From positions 12,464 to 76,463 of the forward strand of contig JBHOGO010000014.1 of the NCBI GenBank assembly GCA_043421945.1: a DNA stretch of 64,000 nt. Reading direction: 5' to 3'. Position numbers and translations under genes: made by a program. This DNA comes from Thaumasiovibrio sp043421945 (GTDB lineage Bacteria > Pseudomonadota > Gammaproteobacteria > Enterobacterales > Vibrionaceae). The notes beneath the pieces are model-generated. The model was not told where the DNA came from. It did not search any database and worked only from the letters and a program-made list of their open reading frames with translations. Below, piece by piece: positions 9,886 through 18,919 of this stretch. Numbering within the stretch: the stretch's first letter is position 1; each line of letters begins with the position of its first letter.

Positions 9886-10516
9886 GCGGATTACTCTGGC
9901 GTGGACAGGGGCATCAGGGGCACCCTACGGGTTAAGATTATTGGAGTGTTTACTTGCTGCTGATTATGAAGTCTTCTTATTGATTTCCTCTGCGGCAAGA
10001 GTGGTACTGGCGACGGAGCATGGGCTAAAGTTGCCTTCAGGACCAGAGGCGGCACACAAGGTGTTAGCTGAGCATCTCAACATGGTCTCAGATGGCAGTC
10101 TTGATGTTTCTAAGCTTATTGTTTGTGGGAAAGATGATTGGTTTTCTCCGGTTGCTTCAGGCTCTGCTGCGCCAAAGAAAATGATTGTATGTCCTTGCTC
10201 AACAGGCAGCCTTGCATCGATTGCTTATGGCATGTCGGATAATTTGTTGGAGCGAGCAGCTGATGTCGTTTTGAAAGAACGTGGTCAACTGATGCTTGTT
10301 GTTAGGGAGACACCACTCTCAACACTGCACTTGGAAAACATGACTAAGCTATCACGGATGGGAGCGACCATAATGCCAGCAGCACCAGGTTTCTATCATC
10401 AACCAAAGTCGATTGATGACCTCGTTGATTTTATGGTGGCGAGGATCCTTGACCATATCGGTTTAGATCAAACGCTCGTTCCTCGGTGGGGGTACGATCA
10501 TCGTGGTCATCGTTGA
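9878..10516 (+). CDS. ubiX: Flavin prenyltransferase UbiX
   Basis: Makes prenylated FMN, the cofactor of the decarboxylase UbiD in ubiquinone synthesis. The frame is open from 9821, but the ATG at 9878 is the sensible start: it gives 212 residues beginning MDKRITLAWTGASGAPYGLRLL, the canonical UbiX N-terminus with the FMN-binding GASGA. The conserved PCSTGSLASIAYG segment (about 107-119) and the RETPLS motif (about 143-148) are present. The start lies inside the mpl coding sequence, so translation is probably coupled. Confidence 0.94.
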   Translation: MDKRITLAWTGASGAPYGLRLLECLLAADYEVFLLISSAARVVLATEHGLKLPSGPEAAHKVLAEHLNMVSDGSLDVSKLIVCGKDDWFSPVASGSAAPKKMIVCPCSTGSLASIAYGMSDNLLERAADVVLKERGQLMLVVRETPLSTLHLENMTKLSRMGATIMPAAPGFYHQPKSIDDLVDFMVARILDHIGLDQTLVPRWGYDHRGHR

Positions 10517-10518
10517 TA

Positions 10519-10546
10519 TAAAAAACGGTGCCTAGGCACCGTTTAT
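10519..10546. terminator. Bidirectional terminator between ubiX and the stress protein gene
   Basis: A perfect 10-bp inverted repeat AAACGGTGCC/GGCACCGTTT (10523-10544) with almost no spacer lies between two convergent genes, flanked by A-rich and T-rich bases. Confidence 0.7.
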
Positions 10547-10573
10547 AAACAGATAATAGGATTGCAGACCAAC

Positions 10574-11032
10574 CTAGTCTTCCTCAGGTGGTAGTGCGCC
10601 TTGTGGTTTCACGATCAATACATTGATCATCGAATTTTCTACAACCTTTGCAGCCACTGAACCAAGCATTGCTTTATCCAGTTTTGAGCGCTTATGGCTT
10701 GGCAGAATGATAAGGTCAGCACCAAGCCGTTCAGCATAATCTAAGATCGTTGAGTAGGGTTTTCCTTCTGCAATGTGTGTCTGGTAGATAAGCTCCTCAG
10801 GAATAAACTTTTCAGCGAATTGGTTTAGCTGTAGCTGAGTCTCGTTTTTCATATCTTTGACAGCACTAGCAGGGAAATAGCTCGAGACCATCGACATATG
10901 AATACCTGGTAAGACATTCAATAAATGGATGTGCGCATTACTATGCTTGGCATGCCAAACTGCTAGTTGTACCGCTTTGTCCGCAAAGCCTTTCTCATTG
11001 AGATCGACAGGGACTAATATCTGTTTGTACAT
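10574..11032 (-). CDS. Universal stress protein (UspA family), TRAP-associated
   Basis: Single UspA domain of 152 residues beginning MYKQILVPVDLNEKGFADKA. The nucleotide-binding signature near the C-terminus is seen as LPSHKRSKLDKAMLGSVAAKVV followed by the INVLIVKP strand, suggesting an ATP-binding USP. It lies 42 bases downstream of the fused TRAP permease on the same strand. A USP following a TRAP operon is a known arrangement: TeaD beside the ectoine transporter TeaABC regulates uptake. By analogy this protein may modulate the transporter; that is inference. Confidence 0.9.
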   Translation of the reverse strand: MYKQILVPVDLNEKGFADKAVQLAVWHAKHSNAHIHLLNVLPGIHMSMVSSYFPASAVKDMKNETQLQLNQFAEKFIPEELIYQTHIAEGKPYSTILDYAERLGADLIILPSHKRSKLDKAMLGSVAAKVVENSMINVLIVKPQGALPPEED

Positions 11033-11074
11033 AGGGTCACTCTTGGAAAAAGGGAGAATATCTCCCTATCATTA

Positions 11075-13639
11075 TTATTCGGCGTGCAGCTTAGCTGCGC
11101 GTCGACGTTGATTCCAGCCTAATCCACCCAAAATTAATAATGTTGGGATAAATACCCACTCTTTCATCGGTCTATCCGTCGGGACACTGACTTGAGTTAT
11201 CTCCCAATCGAAGTCGATTCCAGCTGCTTCCGCAGGGCTACCAAACTCGATCATATCGACAATCACCTTGCCATCATTCTCGATGAGCATAAGGCCCGTA
11301 GAACCAATACGCTCTTCTGCGCCGACCGCATTTTCATCGAAAGGCAACAGTACGTGTTTACTGACGATATTACCTTCGAGATTTTCTCCACGAACCTGAA
11401 GCTCCAAAGGTGTACCGATAGGAAGACTTTCCGCAACTTGGCTAATGTCGATACCAGCAGTGATCTCTTTAGCGGGGTAGACTTCATCCCACCAGAAGCC
11501 AGGACGGAGCAGGGTAAAAGTGATTATCAAGAGTAGTACAACTTCCCACCATTTAGTTTTCGTGAACCACCAGCCTTGCGTGGCAGCAGAGAAGGTTAAC
11601 ATGGCAATCACTGCTGAACTGACGGTGAGGAATAGGTGCCATCCCGATTGAATATTCATTAATAGCAACTGCGTATTGAAGATAAACATAAAGGGCAAAA
11701 TCGCGGTTCTAATGTCGTAGGTAAAACCTTGAATCCCTGTCCTAATCGGATCTGATTTAGCAATGGCAGCGGCAGCGAAAGCAGCGAGACCTACCGGCGG
11801 GGTATCGTCGGCGAGAATGCCAAAGTAGAACACAAATAGGTGAACAGCAATCAGTGGGATGATCAGACCATTTTGCGCACCAAGGGTAACGATGACAGGT
11901 GCCATTAGCGTTGAAACAACGATATAGTTTGCTGTCGTCGGTAGCCCCATGCCGAGGATCAGGCTGATGACAGCAGTAAATAGCAGCATCAGAATGATGT
12001 TACCGCCAGAAATGAACTCGACAAAGTCAGTCATAACGAGCCCGATACCTGTCAGGGTGACGACACCAACGACGGTGCCAGCTGCAGCTGTCGCAACACC
12101 GATACCGATCATGTTGCGACCACCTGTCACTAAGCTACCTAGTAGGTCATCAATACCATCATAAACGGCTGATTTTATAGTTTGATGGCGGCTAAAGAAG
12201 GCGATGAGTGGTCGCTGAGTCAACAAGATAAAGATCATGAAGCATGTCGCCCAAAATGCCGACAGTCCTGGCGAGAAGCGCTCAACGACAAGACACCAAA
12301 CCAGCACGACAATAGGGAGTAAGAAGTACAGCCCAGACTTCAGTGTTGGACCTGGCTCTGGCACTTCAGTGAGTGATTCTGTCGGCGCCTCTGCTATATG
12401 ACGATAGTTAGCGGCGATTCTGATTAATGCCACATAAGCGACGATGACGACAATGGCAATCAATGGCGTTGCAGCCGCGCCAAAGGCATCTTTTGTCCAT
12501 CCGACACCGTAATAAATGGCACCACTAAGGACAACTAAGCCGAGAATAGTAGCACTAAAAGCGAGTAAACTTTGCGCTAGAGTAGGCTTATGACGACGTG
12601 GCAAGCCTGACATGCCAGCTTTGCACGCTTCAAGGTGGACGATGTACAGCAGGGCAATATAAGAGATGAGAGCAGGTAACAGTGCTGCTCGAATGACCTC
12701 AACATATGATATGCCAACATACTCGACCATTAAGAAGGCAGCAGCCCCCATTATAGGTGGTGTTAACTGACCATTGGTTGATGCTGCGACTTCGACAGCG
12801 CCCGCTTTGGTTCCCGGAAAGCCAACTTTTTTCATCAATGGAATCGTAAAGGTACCTGTCGTTACGACATTGGCAATGGATGATCCAGAAACAAGCCCTG
12901 AAAGACCTGATGCGACAACGGCAGCTTTAGCCGGTCCACCGCGCATATGACCTAAAAGTGAAAAAGCGACTTTGATGAAGTAAGCTCCCGCTCCCGCTTT
13001 TTCTAACATGGCGCCAAAAAGCACAAATAGAAAAACAAAAGAAGTAGATACCCCGAGGGCAACACCGAATACCCCTTCTGTCGTCAACCATAAATGCGAC
13101 ATCGCTTTATTCAAGCTAGCCCCTTTATGGGCAATCACATCAGGCATATGTGGGCCACCGAAGGTATACAGCAAAAAGACTGCTGCAACGACCATTAATG
13201 GCGGTCCCAATGCACGTCGCGTAGCTTCGAGGAGCAGTATCATACCCGTTACAGCAAAGACAATATCTGCAGAGGTAGGTGCACCTGAACGACCCGCAAG
13301 TGATGAATAAAATAAGTAGATGTAAGCAGCAGAGAAGCTACCTGCAAGTGCTAAAACCCAATCTTGAATTGGAACATAATTTCTTGGAGAGCGTGAGAGC
13401 GCGGGGTATGCCGTAAACGCCAAGAAGATAGCAAATGCTAAGTGAATTGAGCGTGCCTCAGTGTCGTTTAAAACACCAAAGTTAAATATAAACGGGAGTG
13501 GTGAAGCGTACCAAAGCTGAAACAGTGACCAGCACAGTGGTACTAGCCATAAGATACGGCCAGCAATGCCATCGGGGTTTCGGCCCCCAGTATCGGCCTG
13601 CGCTACCATATCCTGTACATCGGGAGTTGTCTTTGCCAT
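11075..13639 (-). CDS. TRAP transporter fused permease (DctQ-DctM type) with C-terminal DUF3394/PDZ-like domain
   Basis: Integral inner-membrane permease, 854 residues, fusing the small (4-helix) and large (12-helix) TRAP subunits, the form that partners TAXI binding proteins. TRAP systems are driven by an ion gradient, usually Na+. Hydrophobic helices fill residues about 25-700. Family motifs include SGLSGLVSGSSIANVVTTGTFTIP and LGMGLPTTANYIVVSTL. After the last transport helices, about residues 690-830 form a soluble stretch containing FGSPAEAAGIDFDWEITQV, which looks PDZ-like and matches the DUF3394 tail I know from such permeases; a final helix and RRRAAK anchor follow. Gene order is binding protein, permease, USP. 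Confidence 0.92.
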   Translation of the reverse strand: MAKTTPDVQDMVAQADTGGRNPDGIAGRILWLVPLCWSLFQLWYASPLPFIFNFGVLNDTEARSIHLAFAIFLAFTAYPALSRSPRNYVPIQDWVLALAGSFSAAYIYLFYSSLAGRSGAPTSADIVFAVTGMILLLEATRRALGPPLMVVAAVFLLYTFGGPHMPDVIAHKGASLNKAMSHLWLTTEGVFGVALGVSTSFVFLFVLFGAMLEKAGAGAYFIKVAFSLLGHMRGGPAKAAVVASGLSGLVSGSSIANVVTTGTFTIPLMKKVGFPGTKAGAVEVAASTNGQLTPPIMGAAAFLMVEYVGISYVEVIRAALLPALISYIALLYIVHLEACKAGMSGLPRRHKPTLAQSLLAFSATILGLVVLSGAIYYGVGWTKDAFGAAATPLIAIVVIVAYVALIRIAANYRHIAEAPTESLTEVPEPGPTLKSGLYFLLPIVVLVWCLVVERFSPGLSAFWATCFMIFILLTQRPLIAFFSRHQTIKSAVYDGIDDLLGSLVTGGRNMIGIGVATAAAGTVVGVVTLTGIGLVMTDFVEFISGGNIILMLLFTAVISLILGMGLPTTANYIVVSTLMAPVIVTLGAQNGLIIPLIAVHLFVFYFGILADDTPPVGLAAFAAAAIAKSDPIRTGIQGFTYDIRTAILPFMFIFNTQLLLMNIQSGWHLFLTVSSAVIAMLTFSAATQGWWFTKTKWWEVVLLLIITFTLLRPGFWWDEVYPAKEITAGIDISQVAESLPIGTPLELQVRGENLEGNIVSKHVLLPFDENAVGAEERIGSTGLMLIENDGKVIVDMIEFGSPAEAAGIDFDWEITQVSVPTDRPMKEWVFIPTLLILGGLGWNQRRRAAKLHAE

Positions 13640-13687
13640 AGAACATCCTTGGAAAGAGGGAAGTGAGATGTCTGCGGTCTAAATACC

Positions 13688-13707
13688 AAAGGGGCCGAAG
13701 CCCCTTT
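13688..13707 (-). terminator. Intercistronic hairpin between TAXI binding protein and permease genes
   Basis: AAAGGGGC, tetraloop CGAA (TTCG on the transcribed strand), GCCCCTTT lies 24 bases after the binding protein stop. There is no long U-tract, so it may be a partial terminator or an RNA-stabilising hairpin that lets the binding protein be made in excess over the permease. Confidence 0.6.
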
Positions 13708-13730
13708 AATCATAGCCGCTTTAAGCGAAC

Positions 13731-14693
13731 TTACAGCAGACCAATTTCTTTGTAGTATTTCTCAGCACCAGGGTGCAACGGAATGGATAGACCATCGCTT
13801 ACCATGTTCTCTTTTTCAAGATTAGCAAACGCTGGGTGAAGGCGCTTAAAGGTATCAAAACTTTCGAATACAGATTTCACGACCTGATAGACAACTTCAT
13901 CACTGAGGTCTGATGTAGTCACCATCGTTGCTGCTACACCAAAGCTGTTTACGTCTGTATCGGTACCGCGGTACATACCTGCAGGTACTGTACTCATGGC
14001 ATAGTAAGGTGTCTCTTCAACAATTTTGCTGATTTCAGGGCTCGATGCCGAGATGAGCTTTGCATCACAAGATGTCGTTGCTTCTTTAATTGATCCATTT
14101 GGATGACCAACGACATAAACGAAGGCATCAATTTTATTATCGCAAAGTGCTTGTGAACGCTCTGAACCTTTCAGCTCTGAGGTCAATTTAAAATCAGCGT
14201 TTGTCCAACCTAGAGCGTCCATGACCACGCCCATCGTCGCACGGTCACCAGAGCCAGGGTTACCGATATTGACACGTTTTCCCTTTAGGTCTTCTAGTTT
14301 TTCAATGCCAGAGTCAGCACGTGCGATGATGTTGAACGGTTCAGTGTGTAGGGAGAAAACTGCGCGCAGCTTTTTATAGGGGCCTTGTTCTTCGAACTTA
14401 CTCGTACCATTGTAGCCGTGATACTGCCAATCAGACTGTACGATACCGAAATCTAACTCTTCTGAACGAATAGTATTAACATTATAAATTGACCCGCCAG
14501 TCGATTCGACGGAGCAGCGGATGCTGTGATCTTTACGATCTTTATTGATCAGACGACAAATCGCACCACCAGTAGGGTAATAAACACCAGTGACCGATCC
14601 TGTGCCTATGGTAATGAACTCTTGGGCACTCCATGCCGGTGAACTTGCGATCGCCGCGGTGAGGAAAGCGGTCGCTTTGATAATATTGTTCAT
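13731..14693 (-). CDS. TAXI family TRAP transporter solute-binding protein
   Basis: Periplasmic substrate-binding protein, 320 residues. It begins with a clear signal peptide (MNNIIKATAFLTAAIASSPAWSA, cleavage after WSA). The mature start is EFITIGTGSVTGVYYPTGGAICRLIN, typical of the TAXI (TRAP-associated extracytoplasmic immunogenic) family. Ligand cannot be read from the sequence; characterised relatives bind glutamate/glutamine or dicarboxylates, so an organic acid is a guess. It is first in a probable operon with the fused permease and the USP. Confidence 0.93.
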   Translation of the reverse strand: MNNIIKATAFLTAAIASSPAWSAQEFITIGTGSVTGVYYPTGGAICRLINKDRKDHSIRCSVESTGGSIYNVNTIRSEELDFGIVQSDWQYHGYNGTSKFEEQGPYKKLRAVFSLHTEPFNIIARADSGIEKLEDLKGKRVNIGNPGSGDRATMGVVMDALGWTNADFKLTSELKGSERSQALCDNKIDAFVYVVGHPNGSIKEATTSCDAKLISASSPEISKIVEETPYYAMSTVPAGMYRGTDTDVNSFGVAATMVTTSDLSDEVVYQVVKSVFESFDTFKRLHPAFANLEKENMVSDGLSIPLHPGAEKYYKEIGLL

Positions 14694-14902
14694 TTTATCT
14701 TCCTGTTATGAGTCTTTGTGTTGCTTTTTGGATGCATCTACTGATGCGGATGGGGGTTTTATATTAATGTTCGGTTAAATTTTACTGACTCGTAACAGAA
14801 AGGGAAGAGAAATATTTTATGCTACAGGGGCTATTTAGTGAATTTCAGGTGTTTTTGTGAACAATAGCGGGACAAAGAGGTATAAAAGCAGGGTTTGTTG
14901 AG

Positions 14903-14929
14903 TCAACAGGGAGGGGCTCTCCCTGTTGA
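14903..14929 (-). terminator. Hairpin downstream of argR
   Basis: A perfect 11-bp stem TCAACAGGGAG/CTCCCTGTTGA with a 5-base loop lies 35 bases beyond the argR stop. The U-tract is poor on the minus strand, so it may need Rho or serve as a 3'-end stabiliser. Confidence 0.55.
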
Positions 14930-14963
14930 AGATAGAACTGTGTTGTGACTTTAAAGTGAACAA

Positions 14964-15434
14964 TTAGCCGCTGAATTCAAATAATTCACAGACAGCATCG
15001 TAAAGCTCTTTTGTGGTCATATCTTGGGTTGGCGTAATGAAGATAGTATCGTCACCTGCAACGGCTCCGAGAATCCCTTCTGCCTTTCCTAGTGAGTCTA
15101 GAAGACGTGCAATCAGTTGTGCAGCGCCTGGCCCTGTATGAATAACGACCAGTGCGTTATTGTATCCAACATCCATGACGAGTTCACGAAGAGAGCTGGA
15201 TGTTGTAGGGACACCCAATTCTACAGGTAGGCAATAGACCATTTCCATTTTAGCATTGCGCGTTCGCACAGCACCAAATTTGGTCAGCATGCGAGAGACT
15301 TTAGATTGATTAATATTCTCAAAGCCTTGGCCTTTGAGCGCTTCAACAATTTCACCTTGAGAGCTGAATTTCTCTTCTTTTAGAATTGCTTTAAACGCTT
15401 TGACAAGGCGTTCTTGTTTATCGGCACTTCGCAT
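14964..15434 (-). CDS. argR: Arginine repressor ArgR
   Basis: Arginine-dependent hexameric repressor of arginine biosynthesis genes. The 156 residues show an N-terminal winged helix (about 1-75, with SQGEIVEALKGQGFENINQSKVSRML) and a C-terminal arginine-binding and oligomerisation domain with GAVAGDDTIFITP (about 122-134). Length equals that of E. coli ArgR. It is divergent from mdh across a 479-base gap, as in enterobacteria and vibrios. Autoregulation is usual in the family. Confidence 0.96.
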   Translation of the reverse strand: MRSADKQERLVKAFKAILKEEKFSSQGEIVEALKGQGFENINQSKVSRMLTKFGAVRTRNAKMEMVYCLPVELGVPTTSSSLRELVMDVGYNNALVVIHTGPGAAQLIARLLDSLGKAEGILGAVAGDDTIFITPTQDMTTKELYDAVCELFEFSG

Positions 15435-15913
15435 ATCTATTACTTTTTCTTATTCGATAAATTAAGAGGATATTGTGGCACAGAGTGACTGAAAGTGGCA
15501 ATGTGATTCACTTTTAGTCTCAGGACACAATTCTTTACAGGTCAACAAACAGGGTTATTGGTGACGTTTTTTGCTTTAATCATCGCCGGATGTACATTCA
15601 TTGTTAATGCATGTTAATCCATATGCCGGTTTCTTTTTCTCTGACATTACTATACAGAAATTCAACATCAACCCTAGATTCATTTATACGTTAGTATGCC
15701 GGATATGAGGGAATAATTACCGACTTTTAGCGATTTTTGAGAGCTAGGTAAGGGTTGCAGTCATGCGGCTTGTTACAGACTTGTAGCACGTATATTATCC
15801 ATCTTGCGTAAGGTCGCAAAGCCGAAGCTGTCTGATTGTATTTACAATTGGCTTGCTATACGGTCATAAACAAAGAAAAAAATCGTGAAACGTCTGAAAC
15901 AAGGAGAATTAAC
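15435..15913. promoter_or_regulatory. argR-mdh divergent regulatory region
   Basis: A 479-base gene-free stretch. For mdh a sigma-70-like promoter is visible: TTGTTA at 15770-15775, 17-base spacer, TATTAT at 15793-15798. Several ATTCA half-sites of ArgR boxes occur (for example 15660-15664 and 15678-15682), but none pair into a convincing full box, so ArgR autoregulation cannot be mapped here by eye. Confidence 0.5.
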
Positions 15914-16852
15914 ATGAAAGTTGCTGTTATAGGCGCTGCAGGTGGTATTGGTCAAGCTCTCGCTTTATTACTTAAAAACCAACTGCCCGCAGGTTCTGAC
16001 CTAGCGCTTTATGATATTGCACCTGTTACCCCAGGTGTTGCTGTCGACCTCAGTCATATCCCAACCCCCGTTTCTGTAAAAGGTTTCAGTGGTGAAGACC
16101 CGACGCCAGCGTTAGAAGGTGCTGATGTTGTGTTAATCTCTGCGGGTGTTGCTCGTAAACCAGGCATGGATCGTGCCGATCTGTTTAATGTGAATGCGGG
16201 GATTGTTAAATCGCTTGCAGAGAAAATTGCAGTTACTTGCCCAACAGCGCTGGTGGGTATTATTACAAACCCTGTAAATACAACCGTTGCTATCGCAGCT
16301 GAAGTATTGAAGAAAGCGGGCGTGTATGACAAGCGTCGTCTTTTCGGCGTAACGACACTGGATGTTATTCGCTCAGAAACGTTTGTTGGTGAGCTGAAAG
16401 GCAAGAACCCATTAGAGGTTAATGTTCCCGTCATTGGTGGGCACTCTGGTGTAACGATCCTGCCATTGCTTTCTCAAGTTGAAGGTGTTGAGTTTACAAA
16501 AGAAGAGATTGAGGCGTTAACACCACGTATTCAAAATGCAGGGACTGAAGTTGTTGAAGCGAAAGCAGGCGGCGGCTCAGCGACACTTTCGATGGGACAA
16601 GCGGCATGTCGTTTTGGTCTTTCGTTGGTGAAAGCATTGCAAGGCGAAGCCAATGTTGTTGAGTGTGCTTATGTAGAAGGTGATGGCGCACATGCACGAT
16701 TCTTCGCGCAGCCTGTTCTTCTGGGTAAAGGTGGCGTAGAAGAAATTCTAAGTTATGGTGAGCTTAGCGATTATGAGCAAACAGCACTAGAAAGCATGCT
16801 AGATACGCTACAAGGTGATATTGCTAAAGGCGAAGAGTTCGCTGTTAAGTAA
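15914..16852 (+). CDS. mdh: Malate dehydrogenase
   Basis: NAD-dependent oxidation of malate to oxaloacetate in the TCA cycle. The frame opens at 15836, but the ATG at 15914 has AAGGAG at 15901-15906 and gives 312 residues beginning MKVAVIGAAGGIGQALALLLK, the canonical enterobacterial-type start with the NAD loop GAAGGIGQ. Substrate-binding arginines fall in GVARKPGMDRADLF (about 79-92), and the catalytic histidine in VIGGHSGVTILPL (about 173-185). Confidence 0.97.
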   Translation: MKVAVIGAAGGIGQALALLLKNQLPAGSDLALYDIAPVTPGVAVDLSHIPTPVSVKGFSGEDPTPALEGADVVLISAGVARKPGMDRADLFNVNAGIVKSLAEKIAVTCPTALVGIITNPVNTTVAIAAEVLKKAGVYDKRRLFGVTTLDVIRSETFVGELKGKNPLEVNVPVIGGHSGVTILPLLSQVEGVEFTKEEIEALTPRIQNAGTEVVEAKAGGGSATLSMGQAACRFGLSLVKALQGEANVVECAYVEGDGAHARFFAQPVLLGKGGVEEILSYGELSDYEQTALESMLDTLQGDIAKGEEFAVK

Positions 16853-16891
16853 AAAGAGTAGGGAGCTTACCTCCTACAATAAATAGCGATC

Positions 16892-16919
16892 AAAAAAAGC
16901 GGCTGAATGGCCGCTTTTT
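16892..16919. terminator. Bidirectional terminator between mdh and ispB
   Basis: AAAAAAAGCGGC and GCCGCTTTTT (16892-16903 with 16910-16919) around a 6-base loop, flanked by A and T runs on both sides, between two convergent genes. Confidence 0.85.
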
Positions 16920-16979
16920 ATTTGATACTACTTTGTCATTAACTAACAAGTGTCGTTGAAGTGCGGATAATAGAGCGAT

Positions 16980-17951
16980 TTATTTACTACGATTAACCGC
17001 TAAGCCAGCAAGTGCAACGAGCGCCTGTTTATATTCCGATTCAGGTACGATGCTGAGAGCAGCAACGGCCTTCTGAGCTTCTTCTTCGGCCCGTTGACGA
17101 GTGTAGTCCAATGATCCTACTTCTTGCATGCAGGCGAGAATAGGATCCAGTAGATCGCGTCCATCGCCTTTTTCGATCGCGGTACGGATCATTGTTGCTT
17201 GTTCTTCATTTCCATGGTTCATGGCATGCAGCAGCGGTAGGGTGGGCTTGCCTTCGGCAAGATCGTCACCTGCATTTTTACCCATATCATCAGCATTTGC
17301 TGTGTAATCGAGCAGATCATCGATCAGCTGGAACGCTGTACCAAGATAACGTCCATAATCTTGCATCGCTTTTTCAATCGCTTCTGATGACTCCGCTAAG
17401 ATAGCGCCAATCTGTGTCGCTGACTCAAAGAGGCGTGCCGTCTTAGAGTAGATGACTTGCATATAGGCGGCTTCAGACACATCTGCATCATGGATGTTCA
17501 TGAGCTGGTGGACTTCGCCTTCCGCAATGACATTGGTTGCTTCACTCATAATATCTAGGATGCGCAATGAGCGCAGGCTCGTCATCATTTGGAATGAACG
17601 CGTGTAAATATAGTCACCGACTAAAACGCTAGCGGCATTTCCAAACATCGCATTGGCTGTTGCTTTACCACGTCGCATATCGGATTCATCAACAACGTCA
17701 TCGTGAAGTAAAGTTGCTGTATGAATGAACTCAATAAAAGCAGCTGCGGTCGTATGTTTATCGCCCTGATAGCCCAGAGCGCGAGCAGCTAAAACAGCCA
17801 AGATAGGGCGAAGTCGTTTACCACCGCTATTGACAATATAGAAGCCAAGTTGATTAATTAGCACAACTTCTGAATTCAGTTGGGCGAGAATTTTGTTGTC
17901 GACTTGCGTCATGTCATCATTTGTAAGTGATTGAATTGTTTTAAAATCCAT
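16980..17951 (-). CDS. ispB: Octaprenyl diphosphate synthase
   Basis: Trans-polyprenyl diphosphate synthase that builds the side chain of ubiquinone and menaquinone from FPP and IPP. The 323 residues carry both aspartate-rich motifs: LLHDDVVDESDMRRG (DDxxD, about 83-97) and QLIDDLLDYTAN (about 209-220). Product length (C40) is inferred from family and neighbourhood. Divergent from rplU, the conserved ispB/rplU-rpmA-obgE arrangement of gammaproteobacteria. Confidence 0.95.
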   Translation of the reverse strand: MDFKTIQSLTNDDMTQVDNKILAQLNSEVVLINQLGFYIVNSGGKRLRPILAVLAARALGYQGDKHTTAAAFIEFIHTATLLHDDVVDESDMRRGKATANAMFGNAASVLVGDYIYTRSFQMMTSLRSLRILDIMSEATNVIAEGEVHQLMNIHDADVSEAAYMQVIYSKTARLFESATQIGAILAESSEAIEKAMQDYGRYLGTAFQLIDDLLDYTANADDMGKNAGDDLAEGKPTLPLLHAMNHGNEEQATMIRTAIEKGDGRDLLDPILACMQEVGSLDYTRQRAEEEAQKAVAALSIVPESEYKQALVALAGLAVNRSK

Positions 17952-18114
17952 TCGGCTTCTGACCCATTAGGCAAAGAGTTTATACTCTTTTGAATATTGA
18001 TAAATTGTTATCAATACTACACCATTTCGTGGCTATCTACATACCCTGAATCAAGCATTTAAGTTGACTAAGCATAGCTGCACAGCATTTCGCCAATTTT
18101 CTTTACTGAATTAG

Positions 18115-18143
18115 TTGCCAGAGCCAATGTTTTCGCGTAACAT
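18115..18143 (+). promoter_or_regulatory. Candidate promoter of rplU-rpmA
   Basis: TTGCCA at 18115-18120, a 17-base spacer and TAACAT at 18138-18143, followed by a GC-rich discriminator. It lies 84 bases before the rplU start, leaving an 80-base leader. Assignment is by eye. Confidence 0.45.
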
Positions 18144-18226
18144 TCGCGCCCTATTGATGACAAGTTTAAGCGCATACCCATGTTTATTATATAGACAATG
18201 GCCTATGCGGAATCGGAGTATTATAT

Positions 18227-18538
18227 ATGTACGCGGTTTTCCAAAGTGGTGGTAAACAACACCGAGTAAGCGAAGGTCAAACCTTACGCTTGGAAAAACT
18301 GGACGTTGAGACTGGCGCAAGCGTTGAGTTCGACAGCGTTCTACTGATTGCAAATGGCGAAGAAGTAACTGTGGGTGCACCACTAATCAACGGTGGCAAG
18401 ATCACTGCTGAGGTTATTTCTCACGGTCGCGGCGACAAAATTAAAGTTGTTAAGTTCCGTCGTCGTAAGCACTCTCGTAAGCAAATGGGCCACCGTCAGT
18501 GGTTCACTGAAGTCAAAATTACTGGCATCAGCGCTTAA
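18227..18538 (+). CDS. rplU: 50S ribosomal protein L21
   Basis: Large-subunit ribosomal protein of 103 residues, the standard length. It begins MYAVFQSGGKQHRVSEGQT and has the conserved C-terminal KFRRRKHSRKQMGHRQWFTEVKI that contacts 23S rRNA. First gene of rplU-rpmA, 18 bases from rpmA. Confidence 0.98.
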   Translation: MYAVFQSGGKQHRVSEGQTLRLEKLDVETGASVEFDSVLLIANGEEVTVGAPLINGGKITAEVISHGRGDKIKVVKFRRRKHSRKQMGHRQWFTEVKITGISA

Positions 18539-18556
18539 TTAGAGGAGATTTAAGAG

Positions 18557-18814
18557 ATGGCACACAAAAAAGCTGGCGGTTCGACTAATAACGGCCGTGA
18601 TTCAGAAAGCAAACGCCTAGGTGTTAAGCGTTTCGGTGGTGAATCTGTTCTTGCAGGTAACATCATTGTTCGTCAACGTGGTACTAAGTTCCACGCTGGT
18701 AACAACGTAGGTTGCGGTAAAGACCACACTCTATTCGCTCTTACCGATGGTAAAGTGAAGTTCGAAGTTAAAGGTCCTAAAAACCGTAAATTTATCTCTA
18801 TCGAATCTGAGTAA
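18557..18814 (+). CDS. rpmA: 50S ribosomal protein L27
   Basis: Large-subunit protein of 85 residues whose N-terminal tail reaches the peptidyl transferase centre. Starts MAHKKAGGSTNNGRDSESKRLGVKRFGG, the universal L27 start without a cleavable Firmicutes-type extension. AGGAG ribosome-binding site in the rplU-rpmA gap. A terminator follows. Confidence 0.98.
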   Translation: MAHKKAGGSTNNGRDSESKRLGVKRFGGESVLAGNIIVRQRGTKFHAGNNVGCGKDHTLFALTDGKVKFEVKGPKNRKFISIESE

Positions 18815-18835
18815 TTTCAGTCTCGAGAAAGAATT

Positions 18836-18870
18836 AAAAGCCCTGCCTTTATGGCGGGGTTTTTCTTTTT
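18836..18870 (+). terminator. Terminator after rpmA
   Basis: CCCTGCC, loop TTTAT, GGCGGGG (18841-18859), with A residues before and a run of T's after. Confidence 0.85.
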
Positions 18871-18919
18871 TAGAGAGAGAGGCTTTTCTATCCGAAAGTT
18901 AGGAAGCTGAAATGATATC

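Noticed and set aside
15640..15700. ArgR box in the argR-mdh gap
   Set aside because: Several ATTCA half-sites but none forms the TGAAT-4-ATTCA palindrome, so no operator is called.
16054..16434. 126-codon open frame antisense to mdh
   Set aside because: Shadow of mdh; Ser/Thr/Pro-rich translation typical of antisense reading of a coding gene.
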